From positions 1-27,574 of the forward strand of contig CAYSUS010000097.1 in NCBI GenBank assembly GCA_964434165.1: a stretch of 27,574 bases of DNA, read 5' to 3'. Under the pieces are notes generated by a model. It saw nothing but the letters and a program-made list of their open reading frames with translations. It had not been told where the DNA came from and ran no database searches. Made by a program: the position numbers and the translations under genes. This stretch comes from CAYSUS01 sp964434165 (GTDB taxonomy: Bacteria; Planctomycetota; Planctomycetia; Pirellulales; Thermoguttaceae). Shown here one piece after another: positions 16,826 to 25,770 of the stretch (its first letter is position 1; the number at the start of each line of letters is the position of its first letter).

Positions 16826-18756
16826 GTCTCGTCCTCCAGGCCGCGTCGTTTCTGGAAAGGGTCGCTCCGCACGATCGCCAGCACCAGCGCGGAGAACCGG
16901 TAGTCGTGTTTCTGCATCGCCCCCACGATCTCGTCCAGGGCGCACTGGTCGTAGTATTCCAGGCCGCGCCCGAGGGCGTACGTGAGCATGTTCTCGGCCA
17001 TGCAGCGGGCGAACTGGTCGCGCGAGGTCCGGGCCAGAAGCGACTTCAGCTCCGCCGCGTCGGCGAACTCGCGCCCATCGGGAAGCGCCCCGGCCGGATC
17101 GATGGGGAACCGGCCGTCCCTGGTCCGCCACGCGCCCACCGCGTCGAAGTTCTCCAGGGCGAAGCCCAAGGCGTCCATCTTCTCGTGGCACACCGCGCAG
17201 GCCGGGTTGCTGCGATGCTCCTCCAGGCGCTGACGGAGCGAGGCCGACTCGGAGGCCTTGCGGTCCTCGGGCAGCTCCGGCACGTTGGGCGGCGGCGGGG
17301 GCGGCGGCTCGGCCAGGATGTTCTCCAGCACCCACTTGCCGCGCTTGACGGGCGAGGTCCGCGTGGGGTTCGAAGTCAGCGTGAGGATGCTCGCCTGGGT
17401 GAGCAGCCCGCCCCGCGGCGTGCCCTGGACCGAAACGCGGCGAAACTCCTCGCCCTGGACGTCGGGGATGCCGTAGTGGCGCGCGAGGCGCTCGTTGACG
17501 AACGTGTAGTCCGCGTCGATCAGCTCCAGCACGCTGCGGTCCTCGCGCTGGATCGCGGTGAAACACATCTCCGTCTCGGTGCGCATGGCCTCGCGGAGCT
17601 TCTCGTCGAAGCCGCGGAACATGCGCCGGTCGGGCCGCGCGCGGTCCAGGTCGCGGATCTCCAGCCACTGCCCGGCGAAGTTCTGGACCAAGGCCTCGGA
17701 CTTGGCATCGGCCAGCATGCGGCGCACCTCGGCCTGGAGGTCCTTGCGAAGGGCGCCCTCCTCGGCCTTGTTGAAGAGCCGCTCGTCGGGCATGGTGCTC
17801 CAGAGGAAATAGGAAAGGCGCACGGCCAGCTCGTGCTCGTCGAGCGCGCGCACGTTGCCCGCGGCGTCGGGCGAAGGATCCTTCTCGACCTTGAACAGGA
17901 AGTGCGGCGAGACGAGGATCGCCGTCAGTCCGACCTGGATCGCGCCTTCGAAGCTCTCGCCCCCGGCGCGGACCTTCTCAACCAGCGCGACGAGTCGATC
18001 GATCTCTTCCGGCGCGACCGGGCGGCGGAACGCGCGCCGGGCGAGGCGCGAGAGGACCTGGCGCGCGGCCTGGTTGGGGGTGGCCTTGTCGGAGGGGCGC
18101 ACGAAGACGATGCGGCGGTGCGACTCGGGCAGGTCCTCCGGCTGGCGGCCTGTGGGGTCGGCCACGACCGCCTCGTCGGCGATCCGCTCGGCCGCGTCCA
18201 GGTACCGCTCCATCAACAGAGGCGGGATGGAGAGCACGTCGCCGATCGTGTCGAAGCCGTAGCCCCGATCGTCGGCGGGGAAGTCGTCGGTGGCCCGGAA
18301 CTCCACCCCCAACAGGTCGCGAATGGTGTTTTCATACTCCACGCGGTTGAGGCGGCGGATGGTGACGCGGCCCGGGTCGATCGGCCCGGAACAGTCCGGG
18401 GCCAGGGCCTTCTCAATCCACGCGACCACCGCGGCGGTGTCGTCCTTCGGGGGCCGGGGGCTGTCCGAGGGGGGCATCTGCCCGCCGCGGACCATGCGGA
18501 GCACCCGTTCCCAGGTGGGGCGGTCCTTGCGAACCTGCTCCAGCGACTTGCAGGCTTCGAGGTCCACCCCGGCCTCGGCGTACTCGCCAGAGTGGCACTC
18601 CGCGCAATGCTTGCGGACGAAGGGCTGGACGAGTTGGGAGAAGTCCTCGGGATCGGGGTCGGGCTTCTTCGATCCGGCGAGCGCCTCCGCGGCGCAGGCC
18701 AGGGCGACCAGCAGGGGGAAGACCGTCGCCCGCAAGGGATGATTGCGGCGGGGCAT
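16822..18756 (-). CDS. DUF1592-type multidomain protein with N-terminal cytochrome c motif
   Basis: A 644-residue exported protein. A signal peptide covers about residues 1-28. A planctomycete cytochrome C motif, CAECH at residues 51-55, is followed by RMVRGGQMPPSDSPRP. Then come the typical domains in order: DUF1587 (about 120-185, TIRRLNRVEYENTIRDLLG), DUF1595 (about 225-290), DUF1592 (about 300-425, AVRLSYFLWSTMPDERL), DUF1588 (about 440-540, GGLLTQASILTLTSNPTRTSPVKRGKWVLE and CAVCHEKMD) and DUF1585 (about 555-630). There are thus two CxxCH motifs. The family is thought to act in extracellular electron transfer or polysaccharide breakdown, but no reaction is proved. It is the first gene of an operon with DUF1552. 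GGAGGT about ten bases before ATG and a promoter with a perfect TATAAT support the start. Confidence 0.93.
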   Translation of the reverse strand: MPRRNHPLRATVFPLLVALACAAEALAGSKKPDPDPEDFSQLVQPFVRKHCAECHSGEYAEAGVDLEACKSLEQVRKDRPTWERVLRMVRGGQMPPSDSPRPPKDDTAAVVAWIEKALAPDCSGPIDPGRVTIRRLNRVEYENTIRDLLGVEFRATDDFPADDRGYGFDTIGDVLSIPPLLMERYLDAAERIADEAVVADPTGRQPEDLPESHRRIVFVRPSDKATPNQAARQVLSRLARRAFRRPVAPEEIDRLVALVEKVRAGGESFEGAIQVGLTAILVSPHFLFKVEKDPSPDAAGNVRALDEHELAVRLSYFLWSTMPDERLFNKAEEGALRKDLQAEVRRMLADAKSEALVQNFAGQWLEIRDLDRARPDRRMFRGFDEKLREAMRTETEMCFTAIQREDRSVLELIDADYTFVNERLARHYGIPDVQGEEFRRVSVQGTPRGGLLTQASILTLTSNPTRTSPVKRGKWVLENILAEPPPPPPPNVPELPEDRKASESASLRQRLEEHRSNPACAVCHEKMDALGFALENFDAVGAWRTRDGRFPIDPAGALPDGREFADAAELKSLLARTSRDQFARCMAENMLTYALGRGLEYYDQCALDEIVGAMQKHDYRFSALVLAIVRSDPFQKRRGLEDET

Positions 18757-18832
18757 GGCCGGCAGGACCTCCGGGGGTGGGATGCGAGGAGGGCCGCACG
18801 CGCGGGGGACAATTTTGTCATGTGGCTCTGGG

Positions 18833-18862
18833 ATTATACGCGCGCGGCCGGCAGGAAGTCCA
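18833..18862 (-). promoter_or_regulatory. promoter for the DUF1592-DUF1552 operon
   Basis: On the minus strand a perfect -10 TATAAT (18838-18833) has a -35-like TGGACT (18862-18857) 18 bases upstream. The start of transcription would be near 18825, about 70 bases before the ATG at 18756. It lies in the 155-base gap after the large fusion gene. Confidence 0.55.
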
Positions 18863-18911
18863 TTGCCGGGTCGCGATGGTACTCCACCCGACCGGGGAAA
18901 CGGCCAGCCGG

Positions 18912-21900
18912 CTACTTCCCCTCGCCCACCGGGACCAGCGTCACCTCGCGGAGGTCGATCAGGGCCCCGTGCGACAGCTCCTCGGGCCGGACGATCAGCC
19001 GGTGGTCGCCCGGCTTGAGCTTGATCCGCCCGATCTTCTCCCGCCGGTAGTCATCCCATGTGCCCGTGCCGGGGACCTTGAAGGTCACCTTGCTCGGGCC
19101 GATCTCCAGTCGAAGCGTGCTCCCGGCCGACTTGTCCTCGCAGGCGAAGTCGAGCCACACGTCGAACTCGCCCACCCGCTCGTTGCGGAGCTGCCAAGCC
19201 ACGTGGGCCCGGGAAGAGTTCCACCAGCCGATGTTGCCGTACTTGGGCTCGAAGGTGATCTCCGGTCCGTAAATCTCGGCCTTTTCGGCGGCGAGATGGA
19301 ACGCCAGGTCGTCGGCCCGGCGCACGACCTCGGGCCGGTTGCCCGCGACCTGCTTGGGCGGCCCGCCCGCGCCGCCGACGTAGGCGAACAGGTCGGCCAT
19401 GCCCTGGAGGTCCATCTTGGCCTCCAGCCCCTCGGGCATGTGCGACCGGCCCGTGAACACCAGCTCCTCCAGGTCCTTGCGGAGGATCGTGCGCTTCTTG
19501 CCCTCCGTGTTGACCAAGGTGATGCTGTTGCTGGTCTCCTCCAGCAGCATCCCCTCGTGCTGCAGGCCGTCGAGCGTGAGGGCCACGTGCTCCACGTAGC
19601 GGTCGATCGCCGCGCGGTTGGGGTCGATCACGGCCACGAAGAGCGCCTCGGGCGAGCGATCGACCAGGGTCTCCAGGTCGGGCCCGATCCGCTCGCCCTG
19701 CCCCTTGAACTGATGGCACGTCGCGCAGGTCGCCTCGACGAAGAGCCTCTTGCCCCGCTCCGGGTCGCCGAACTTCTTCAGGGCCGGCCGGTACTTCCCC
19801 ATCACCTTCTGGATCTGATCGACGGTGGCCCGGCGCCCGAGCAGCTTCTCCACGCGGTCGCGGCTGACCTCCACTGGCTGGACGAGCGCGCCGGGATCCT
19901 GCGAGTCGGGCCGCGCGACCAGCTCCGGCTCCTTGGCGATGTCGGCCTTGAGCTTCTTCAGGCGTCCGACCAGCGCGGTCCTGGCGGACGAGGCCGCGCC
20001 GACCGACTCCAGCTCGGCGAGCAGCGCGTCCGCGTGCGGCACGACCGAGCTCATGGCCGCGGCGAGCAGGTACTCGTCCTCGGCGCCGGCCAGGGCGATT
20101 CGCGCCAGGGCGCGGCCGGCCTCCGCGCCGCCGCACGCCCCCAACGAATAGGCCACCTGTCGCCGTACTTGCGGGTCGCGGTCTGTCGCCAGGCGGGCGA
20201 GGACCTCGACGAGCCCCTTGTGATCGTTGAGGAAGGGCTCGCTCAATCGCGCGGCGTGCCGGCGAACGCCCGGATGGTCGTCGGCAAGCGCCTTCTCGAC
20301 CACCTCGGCGCGGAGCAGGCCCAGGCCGTCGAGCGTGCAGACCGCATGGAGCCTGGCCAAAGCCCGCGGGCACTCCGCGGCCGTCTTCTCCAGATGCGGC
20401 CCGGCCGACTTGTCCCCGCGCCACACAAGCAGTTGCTGGACCATGTCGCGCTGCCAGCCGCTGGGGCTGTCCAGGGCAGCGACCAGCCCGGCCGTGTCGA
20501 GCCGGTCGAGGCGCGGCACGGGCCGCGGCTTCGCGCCCACCGGATAGATGCGATAGACGCGCCCGCGGTCGTGGCCGGCGCGGAGATCGAGCTTCTTGAC
20601 CAGCGCCGGGTCGATCCATTCGGGGTGCTCGATCACGAAGCGGTACATGTCCACCACCCACAGGGCCCCGTCCGGCCCGGTGCGGATCGTGCACGGCCGG
20701 AACCAGGGGTCGGCCGAGCAGAGGAACTCCGACTTCTGTTCGTCCGGGGCCCGCTCGCCGCGGAACAGCACACCGTCGGGTACCAGCACCATGCGGTGCA
20801 CGCAGTTGTACACGGCGTCGGCCGCGAACAGGCTGTCGCCAAAGGCCGGCCCGAACAGGTCGTCGCGGTAGGCCACCAGGCTGCAGATGCAGGTCCACGC
20901 GCTGGGCTGGCCCTCGGGCGGCGTGGGCTGCGGGATGAAGCAGTGCGTGATCACGCGGCCCGACGGGTAGGCATGCCGCGCCCTGGTCAGATCGACCCGC
21001 GCCGGCGGCCCGGCCACGAACGGGTTGCGACGCAGGTAATGGTCCTCCACGGCGTAGAACCAGCCCGGATTGCTGTTGTTGCACCCGAACCAGTCGCCCC
21101 AGTCGTTGCGGTTGCGCCCGTATTGCGTCTGGCCCGACTGCGGATCGAGCAGCCCCTCGTCGGGGCGCACGCGCAGATCGCGCCCGCTGATGTTCACGCT
21201 CTGGCCGGTGCGGGCCGAGCGGATCGACCCGCCGCTGTCGCCGTTGGCCAGCGAGACCCAGTTGTCCAGACGCCACCGGGGGTGATTCACCCGGTGCTGC
21301 TGGTTCCCCTCGTTGAAGCCGGTGAAGAGCGTGCGCCGCACGTCCGCCCGGCCGTCGCCCGACGTGTCCTCGGCGTAGAACACCTCGGGCGCCAGCGTGA
21401 CGATCACCCCCTTGCGCCAAGGCATCACGCCCGTGGGGAAGCTCAGCCCTTCGAGGAACACGGTCGAGCGGTCGTAGCGCCCGTCGCCGTCGAGGTCCTC
21501 GAGGAACCGCACGCGTCCGCCGGGCTGCCCCCGATCATCCAGGCCCAGCGGATAGTCGGTCATCTCCACGACCCAGGCCTTGCCGTCCGGCCCCCAGGCG
21601 ATGTCGATGGGGTCCATCACCAGTGGCTCGGCCGCCACCAGATCGACCCGGAAGCCGGGGCGCGGCAGCATCGCGCGCAGCGAGCGCTCGGGCGAGCGCG
21701 GGGGCGGCTCGATGTCGCCGACCAGGAGCTGCGTGTAGAACCTCTGCTCGACGTGCTGGGGCAGCTTGCCGCCGGTGTCCTCATTCTGCACGACCATGTG
21801 CCGGTGGTGGAACCAGGCCCCGTTGTTGCTGCCGTCGGCCCGGACGATCGGCGGGACCGCGTCGCCCTGCGGCCGCCGGGCATCGTGGATCACGCGCGAC

Positions 21901-23564
21901 CACCCCTCCTGCATGTCCACGAAGAGGTGCAGGCTGTATCTCTCGGGATTGGAGAACACGACGTCGAGGTGCCCGTCCTCGTTGACGTCCACCAGGCGGA
22001 GGCCCGCGTCGCGGCCCTGGGCATCGACGACCGTCGCCCCGTTCGGCAATGCCCAAGAGAGCCGCACCCACCTGCCTTCCTGGGAGAGGAACCGGAACAC
22101 GGCGCGGTGCCTCGGGTTGCCCACGATCAGCTCGCAGATGCCGTCCAGGTCGAGGTCCACGAGGCGCGCGCCCTGGTCCACGCCCAGCAGGCTGGTCGGC
22201 GCGGCGTCGCTCCTCAGCAGCCCTTCCAGCTCCCTGGAAGCGTCGCGCCACTTCCCCCCCTCGAAATGCCACAGTCCGGCGGCGCCGAGGGTGCATTGCA
22301 GCGCGCTGGCCGCGCCGCTCCTCTGCAAGACGCCGAAGCGGACGCCCGTCTCGCGCGCCATCACGCCCTCGCTTGACGGGACACAGAGGCGCGTCGGGAA
22401 ATCGCCGATGATCCAATGTCCCTTCTCCGGCGACCAGATCCGGGTCTGCAGGACGTCGCCCGTGCCGATCACCGCGTCCATGTAACCGTCGCCGTCGACG
22501 TCCAGGACGCGCACGCCGCCGTCGCCGCCGTCGGACGCGCGCAGGGAGTGGCCGCCGAGGACGTGCTTTTCCAGGCGATCCGCGACCTCGCGGAAGGTGA
22601 GGAACACGACTCTGCGGCCGTGCCTGGCCACGGCGTGGTCGATCAGCTCGATGATCTGCTGATTGGATATCCATCCGTGCGGATGGAAGCAGAGCGAGAA
22701 CACGCCCTGCTTGAGGACCACGGCGTCCACGGCGGCTTTGAGGTCCTCGACGGTCTTCGCACTGCACTTGCCGTTGCGATGCTGGGCGTCCCAGTCGCTG
22801 GGCATCAGCGGGGGGATCTCCCAGCACCGACCGCCGATCACCCACGGGTAAGGATAGTCCTCCACGTAGTTGACCATCAGCCGATCCGCGGGGAGGTACT
22901 TGCGGAAGCGGCCCTGGCCGTCCGGCTCGTGGATCAGCTCGCGGGGCAGGTCCGGATCGTCGGCCGTCAGGAGCAGGAATACGGACGAATCCACGCTGAG
23001 GAACCGCCCGGCGCGCGTGCGGCGGAAGAAGACCTCCTCAAAGAACCGCGGGCTGACCGAATTCATCGAGTCGCAGCACGGCATGCGGAACGCGCAGGGC
23101 CGGTTGCCCTCGACGGAGGCCACCAGGTCGACCGCCCGATCGAACGTGTCCCTGGCCTTGGCCACCTCGCCGCCCTGGAGGCACGGGCAGGGGTGATCGG
23201 CCGTGTGGGCCTCCAGCGCCGCCCCCTCTTCGACCCACCGGGCGACGATCGGGTCGGCCGGATCGACCTTGCAGGTCATCAGGCTCACCGGGGCGCGGCC
23301 GTCGATCTTCTTGAGACGTTCCAGGATCGGCCGCAGGTACGCCTCGTGGACCTCGGCCTCGCGCAGGTCGTCGATGGCCAGCACGATCACGGCCTCGACG
23401 CCCTCCTCGCCGACCCACTGCGGCGTGACGAGCCGCGCGGTGTGGCGCCCGACGCAATAGGGATCGCACGGGCCGTCGAGGCGGGTCAGGCGGTTTCCGT
23501 CCCCGCCCGCGGCCGCGGCCGCAAGCGAGAGACCGATCCAGAGAGCGAGAGCCGGTCGCGTCAT
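18912..23564 (-). CDS. fusion of CE4-like polysaccharide deacetylase, FG-GAP repeats, TIGR02604 dehydrogenase-like domain, HEAT repeats and c-type heme domain
   Basis: A 1550-residue exported protein. Residues 1-20 are a signal peptide. Residues about 55-335 look like a carbohydrate-esterase-4 (NodB) deacetylase: Asp65-Asp66 in LAIDDL, His120/His124 in HTADH, Arg160-Met-Pro, and HPHGW at 294-298. Residues about 349-560 hold FG-GAP/VCBS-like calcium loops (DVDGDGYMD, DLDLDGICE, DVNEDGHLD). From about 620 to 1045 is the PVC 'membrane-bound dehydrogenase' domain TIGR02604 (PGFRVDLVAAEPL, IAWGPDGKAWVVEM), then HEAT-like repeats to about 1240. A TIGR02603 heme domain follows with CATCH at 1280-1284, then a C-terminal beta domain of about 130 residues that resembles a carbohydrate-binding module. 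The last four parts are common in planctomycetes; the CE4-like N-terminus is notable. GGAGG precedes ATG. It probably acts on polysaccharide at the cell surface. Confidence 0.9.
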   Translation of the reverse strand: MTRPALALWIGLSLAAAAAGGDGNRLTRLDGPCDPYCVGRHTARLVTPQWVGEEGVEAVIVLAIDDLREAEVHEAYLRPILERLKKIDGRAPVSLMTCKVDPADPIVARWVEEGAALEAHTADHPCPCLQGGEVAKARDTFDRAVDLVASVEGNRPCAFRMPCCDSMNSVSPRFFEEVFFRRTRAGRFLSVDSSVFLLLTADDPDLPRELIHEPDGQGRFRKYLPADRLMVNYVEDYPYPWVIGGRCWEIPPLMPSDWDAQHRNGKCSAKTVEDLKAAVDAVVLKQGVFSLCFHPHGWISNQQIIELIDHAVARHGRRVVFLTFREVADRLEKHVLGGHSLRASDGGDGGVRVLDVDGDGYMDAVIGTGDVLQTRIWSPEKGHWIIGDFPTRLCVPSSEGVMARETGVRFGVLQRSGAASALQCTLGAAGLWHFEGGKWRDASRELEGLLRSDAAPTSLLGVDQGARLVDLDLDGICELIVGNPRHRAVFRFLSQEGRWVRLSWALPNGATVVDAQGRDAGLRLVDVNEDGHLDVVFSNPERYSLHLFVDMQEGWSRVIHDARRPQGDAVPPIVRADGSNNGAWFHHRHMVVQNEDTGGKLPQHVEQRFYTQLLVGDIEPPPRSPERSLRAMLPRPGFRVDLVAAEPLVMDPIDIAWGPDGKAWVVEMTDYPLGLDDRGQPGGRVRFLEDLDGDGRYDRSTVFLEGLSFPTGVMPWRKGVIVTLAPEVFYAEDTSGDGRADVRRTLFTGFNEGNQQHRVNHPRWRLDNWVSLANGDSGGSIRSARTGQSVNISGRDLRVRPDEGLLDPQSGQTQYGRNRNDWGDWFGCNNSNPGWFYAVEDHYLRRNPFVAGPPARVDLTRARHAYPSGRVITHCFIPQPTPPEGQPSAWTCICSLVAYRDDLFGPAFGDSLFAADAVYNCVHRMVLVPDGVLFRGERAPDEQKSEFLCSADPWFRPCTIRTGPDGALWVVDMYRFVIEHPEWIDPALVKKLDLRAGHDRGRVYRIYPVGAKPRPVPRLDRLDTAGLVAALDSPSGWQRDMVQQLLVWRGDKSAGPHLEKTAAECPRALARLHAVCTLDGLGLLRAEVVEKALADDHPGVRRHAARLSEPFLNDHKGLVEVLARLATDRDPQVRRQVAYSLGACGGAEAGRALARIALAGAEDEYLLAAAMSSVVPHADALLAELESVGAASSARTALVGRLKKLKADIAKEPELVARPDSQDPGALVQPVEVSRDRVEKLLGRRATVDQIQKVMGKYRPALKKFGDPERGKRLFVEATCATCHQFKGQGERIGPDLETLVDRSPEALFVAVIDPNRAAIDRYVEHVALTLDGLQHEGMLLEETSNSITLVNTEGKKRTILRKDLEELVFTGRSHMPEGLEAKMDLQGMADLFAYVGGAGGPPKQVAGNRPEVVRRADDLAFHLAAEKAEIYGPEITFEPKYGNIGWWNSSRAHVAWQLRNERVGEFDVWLDFACEDKSAGSTLRLEIGPSKVTFKVPGTGTWDDYRREKIGRIKLKPGDHRLIVRPEELSHGALIDLREVTLVPVGEGK

Positions 23565-23838
23565 GGCGGGACCTCCGAGGTCGGGCGTTCCAACGGCAAC
23601 GGCGGCCCGGCGCCGACGAGGCCCCGGCCGCCATCGTTGGGGATAATCGATAGGCCGGGAGGATGCAAGTCACCCGGTGCAGGCGTTCTCCGCCGTGCCG
23701 TCCGTCCAAGGGAGCAGCCCATCGCTGCATGCCCCTGACAGAAGGAGTAGCCGTAGGGAACCCGTCGGGCTGGCGTGGACGAGCGGGGAAGTCGTTGGCC
23801 GGTAACGGCGCGTTTCGCCGGCCTGGGGGCATGGAGAG
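23565..23838. other. intergenic boundary between the fusion gene and the cassette array
   Basis: The fusion gene's ribosome site lies here. A weak promoter candidate on the minus strand has TGACTT at 23672-23667, 18 bases, then GATTAT at 23648-23643. Nothing else is recognisable; this stretch appears to be the host side of the junction with the cassette array. Confidence 0.35.
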
Positions 23839-23935
23839 CTATGACCGGCAGGGATCACGCGGCCGGGAGTAGACGTTGCCGAGCGAAGCGAGCCAGCCCG
23901 GCCTATTCCGGCTCGCGTTGATCCGGATGTTCGGC
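23839..23935 (-). other. attC-like site of the lipoprotein cassette, degenerate end
   Basis: In gene orientation it begins with GCCGAAC (23935-23929). Plus-strand bases 23859-23905 are identical over 47 bases to 24699-24745 in the next site, and GCTCGCGTT (23911-23919) is also shared. Arms CGCG-TGATCC pair with one unpaired T. The expected end box GTTCGGC is not present; GTCATAGC (23846-23839) stands roughly in its place. This is the site next to host DNA, so the end may be host-derived or decayed. Confidence 0.55.
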
Positions 23936-24652
23936 GTCCGGGGGTATCCACAAGTCGTCTGTCACAGTCTTGCCGGTCGTTGCTTCAAGAAACCGTTTGG
24001 TAAACTGGGCTTCAGTCATGCCCGAATGCTGAAGCATTCGATCAAATGCAGCGTTGGCGAACTTCATCAGCTGCAACATGTCCAGTCGCCAAACCCCGTC
24101 TTCTTTGACGAAATGGTAGTACAGGCCAATCGGCTGGCCGGCCTTCGTAGCGACGGCACGGGCATGGTCACCTGTCACCGTGACTTCACGGATTCCTTCA
24201 TCCGTTGCACTGTTCTTTGCGATCCAGCCTTGATCCACCGAATAGACAAACAGTTCACGCCCAGACATCGATCGAAGCCGATCGGCCGGAATTCGCAATC
24301 TGATGCTGAGCGCAATGTATCGCTTCATGAACACGTATTTCCCAAGCTCGTCCCGCGACCCTTCGAGGGCGAGCTTTCGAATCTCCTCGTAATAATCATG
24401 AGTTGCGGACGTTACACGACCGGCAGCAATCTCGCCCTTTCCGGAGAGCGAAGCTTCCTTGAATTCTGCCCACGCAGCTTCAACATCCGCCTTATCGTCA
24501 GCATTGCCTTGACGTCCATCGGCGCTCTTGGCTGCCACGAACTGACGTGTCACCCGTTGGCCAGTTGGCTCGTCTCCGCTGTCGGAGCAGCCGCAGACGC
24601 AAGTAGCGAGGAAGACTGCAAGACACAATGTGCCATGGGTGCGACAAATCAC
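23903..24652 (-). CDS. cassette gene: putative lipoprotein of unknown function
   Basis: A protein of about 249 residues with a hydrophobic N-terminus (TLCLAVFLATC) and Cys residues at 18, 20 and 22 that could be lipidated (LATC or VCGC), so it is probably anchored in the envelope. The rest is soluble. The segment ending IGLYYHFVKEDGVWRLDML resembles the last strands of NTF2/SnoaL-like folds, a weak hint only. GGAGG (24666-24662) suits either TTG 24655 or GTG 24652; there is no ATG in frame nearby. The final residues (AEHPDQREPE) and the TAG stop are encoded inside the following attC-like site, which is common for integron cassettes. I do not recognise the family. Confidence 0.75.
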   Translation of the reverse strand: MICRTHGTLCLAVFLATCVCGCSDSGDEPTGQRVTRQFVAAKSADGRQGNADDKADVEAAWAEFKEASLSGKGEIAAGRVTSATHDYYEEIRKLALEGSRDELGKYVFMKRYIALSIRLRIPADRLRSMSGRELFVYSVDQGWIAKNSATDEGIREVTVTGDHARAVATKAGQPIGLYYHFVKEDGVWRLDMLQLMKFANAAFDRMLQHSGMTEAQFTKRFLEATTGKTVTDDLWIPPDAEHPDQREPE

Positions 24653-24679
24653 CAAATCAGGCCTCCATATGGGGTCGAT

Positions 24680-24777
24680 GCCGAACGTCTGCGATAAGGC
24701 GGCCGGGAGTAGACGTTGCCGAGCGAAGCGAGCCAGCCCGGCCTAGGCCCGCTCGCGTTCCTCCTTATTGGTTCGGC
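24680..24777 (-). other. attC-like site of the hydrolase cassette
   Basis: 98 bases bounded by exact inverted boxes GCCGAAC (24777-24771) and GTTCGGC (24686-24680) in gene orientation. Next to the boxes, CAATAAGG and CCTTATCG can pair, and the centre carries GGCCGGG/CCCGGCC. It starts immediately after the TAG stop of the hydrolase gene and ends 27 bases before GTG 24652 of the next gene. Its centre shares 47 identical bases with the site at 23839-23935. Confidence 0.75.
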
Positions 24778-25713
24778 CTAAAGTCCTTCATTGTGCGACC
24801 CGCCGGCCAGAGTCATCGTTTGTTGGCATACGTCACGGTATCGGCGCATCGCCGGGTTCAATGTCGAATGATGGTCACCGGCAAGCTCAATGACGGTGAG
24901 CGGGGCGTTCCCTCGTTTGGCCTCACGTTCGGCAATGCTCCCTTTCATGAACCAATCGGCATCCCCCACATAGGCATAATGCGGTCGCTTCATCCATCGA
25001 ATGTTCCCGATGAGGACACGCATTTCCGCCTCGCGAACATCTCGTCTGTCGAACGGTACAATCTCTGCCAACGCGTCAAACAGATCGGGCCCGTACAAAC
25101 CTCCGGCGCTCCCAGTGTGCCGTGCCGGCAAGTCATCGTACAACGACAGCATCGCTGACATGACCCCTCCGGAACTGTGGCCGAACACGAAGACGCCTTG
25201 CGGATCAACATACTCCTGGCGGGCCAACCAGCGCACGGCCTCCGCGGCATCATCCACTTCCCCGAACATCATCTCAAACTGGCCAGGATTTCCATTCTCC
25301 CCCCGGAAAGTTGGGCACAACACCACAAAGTCGGATTCAACGAACGGTCGGCAGTCGGTGAAGTCGCTTGCTCCGAAGGCAAAGCCGCCGTGGAGATAGA
25401 CAAGGGCTGGTCGCCGTTCTCCTTGGCCATGCTCAGGGCGGAACAACCACGCACTCAATGAGCGCCCGTCCGACGTGTAGTTTACCAGGCTGACGTTCGC
25501 GGGAAGCGGGTCGTTCGACCATTCCTGAGGGGACGGCCCACTCTTGAGGATCGCAGTCTTGAATTGGTCTCGGCGAGCCGGGTAGCTGTCCGCGGCAGTA
25601 GACTCGTCCTTTGAGCCGCTCCTTCCTGACGCCCCATCGCGGTGGACTTCTCCGCAGCCGGGGAGGCAAAGCAGTACAAGAGCGGGTACACAAATCCAGA
25701 AGGTTGTACGCAT
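24778..25713 (-). CDS. cassette gene: alpha/beta-hydrolase lipoprotein (prolyl-oligopeptidase-like)
   Basis: A 311-residue protein with a lipoprotein leader (LVLLCLPGC, lipidated Cys20) and an alpha/beta-hydrolase fold. Visible are the oxyanion segment HGG at 108-110, the nucleophile elbow GHSSGG with Ser180, a likely acid in YVGDADW (Asp251 or Asp253) and the catalytic His in AGDHHS (281 or 282). The arrangement resembles S9 peptidase/dienelactone-hydrolase-type enzymes, but the substrate is unknown. It would act in the envelope. ATG 25713 was chosen because GGAG lies seven bases upstream and the signal peptide then begins properly; GTG 25731 would add six residues. The stop abuts the attC-like site. 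Confidence 0.85.
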   Translation of the reverse strand: MRTTFWICVPALVLLCLPGCGEVHRDGASGRSGSKDESTAADSYPARRDQFKTAILKSGPSPQEWSNDPLPANVSLVNYTSDGRSLSAWLFRPEHGQGERRPALVYLHGGFAFGASDFTDCRPFVESDFVVLCPTFRGENGNPGQFEMMFGEVDDAAEAVRWLARQEYVDPQGVFVFGHSSGGVMSAMLSLYDDLPARHTGSAGGLYGPDLFDALAEIVPFDRRDVREAEMRVLIGNIRWMKRPHYAYVGDADWFMKGSIAEREAKRGNAPLTVIELAGDHHSTLNPAMRRYRDVCQQTMTLAGGSHNEGL

Positions 25714-25770
25714 GACGGTCACTCCGTTCACCTAAGCCAGCCGCCGCAAAACGTCCCGTCACTGTCTCTT

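Noticed and set aside
18777..22376. Plus-strand open frame of 1199 codons opposite the fusion gene, and a similar one at 16906-19050.
   Set aside because: The minus-strand frames carry clear domains and catalytic motifs; the plus-strand frames do not.
23859..24745. The 47-base direct repeats as the ends or target duplications of an insertion sequence.
   Set aside because: There is no transposase between them, and both lie inside palindromes attached to gene ends, as do three other sites without this core.
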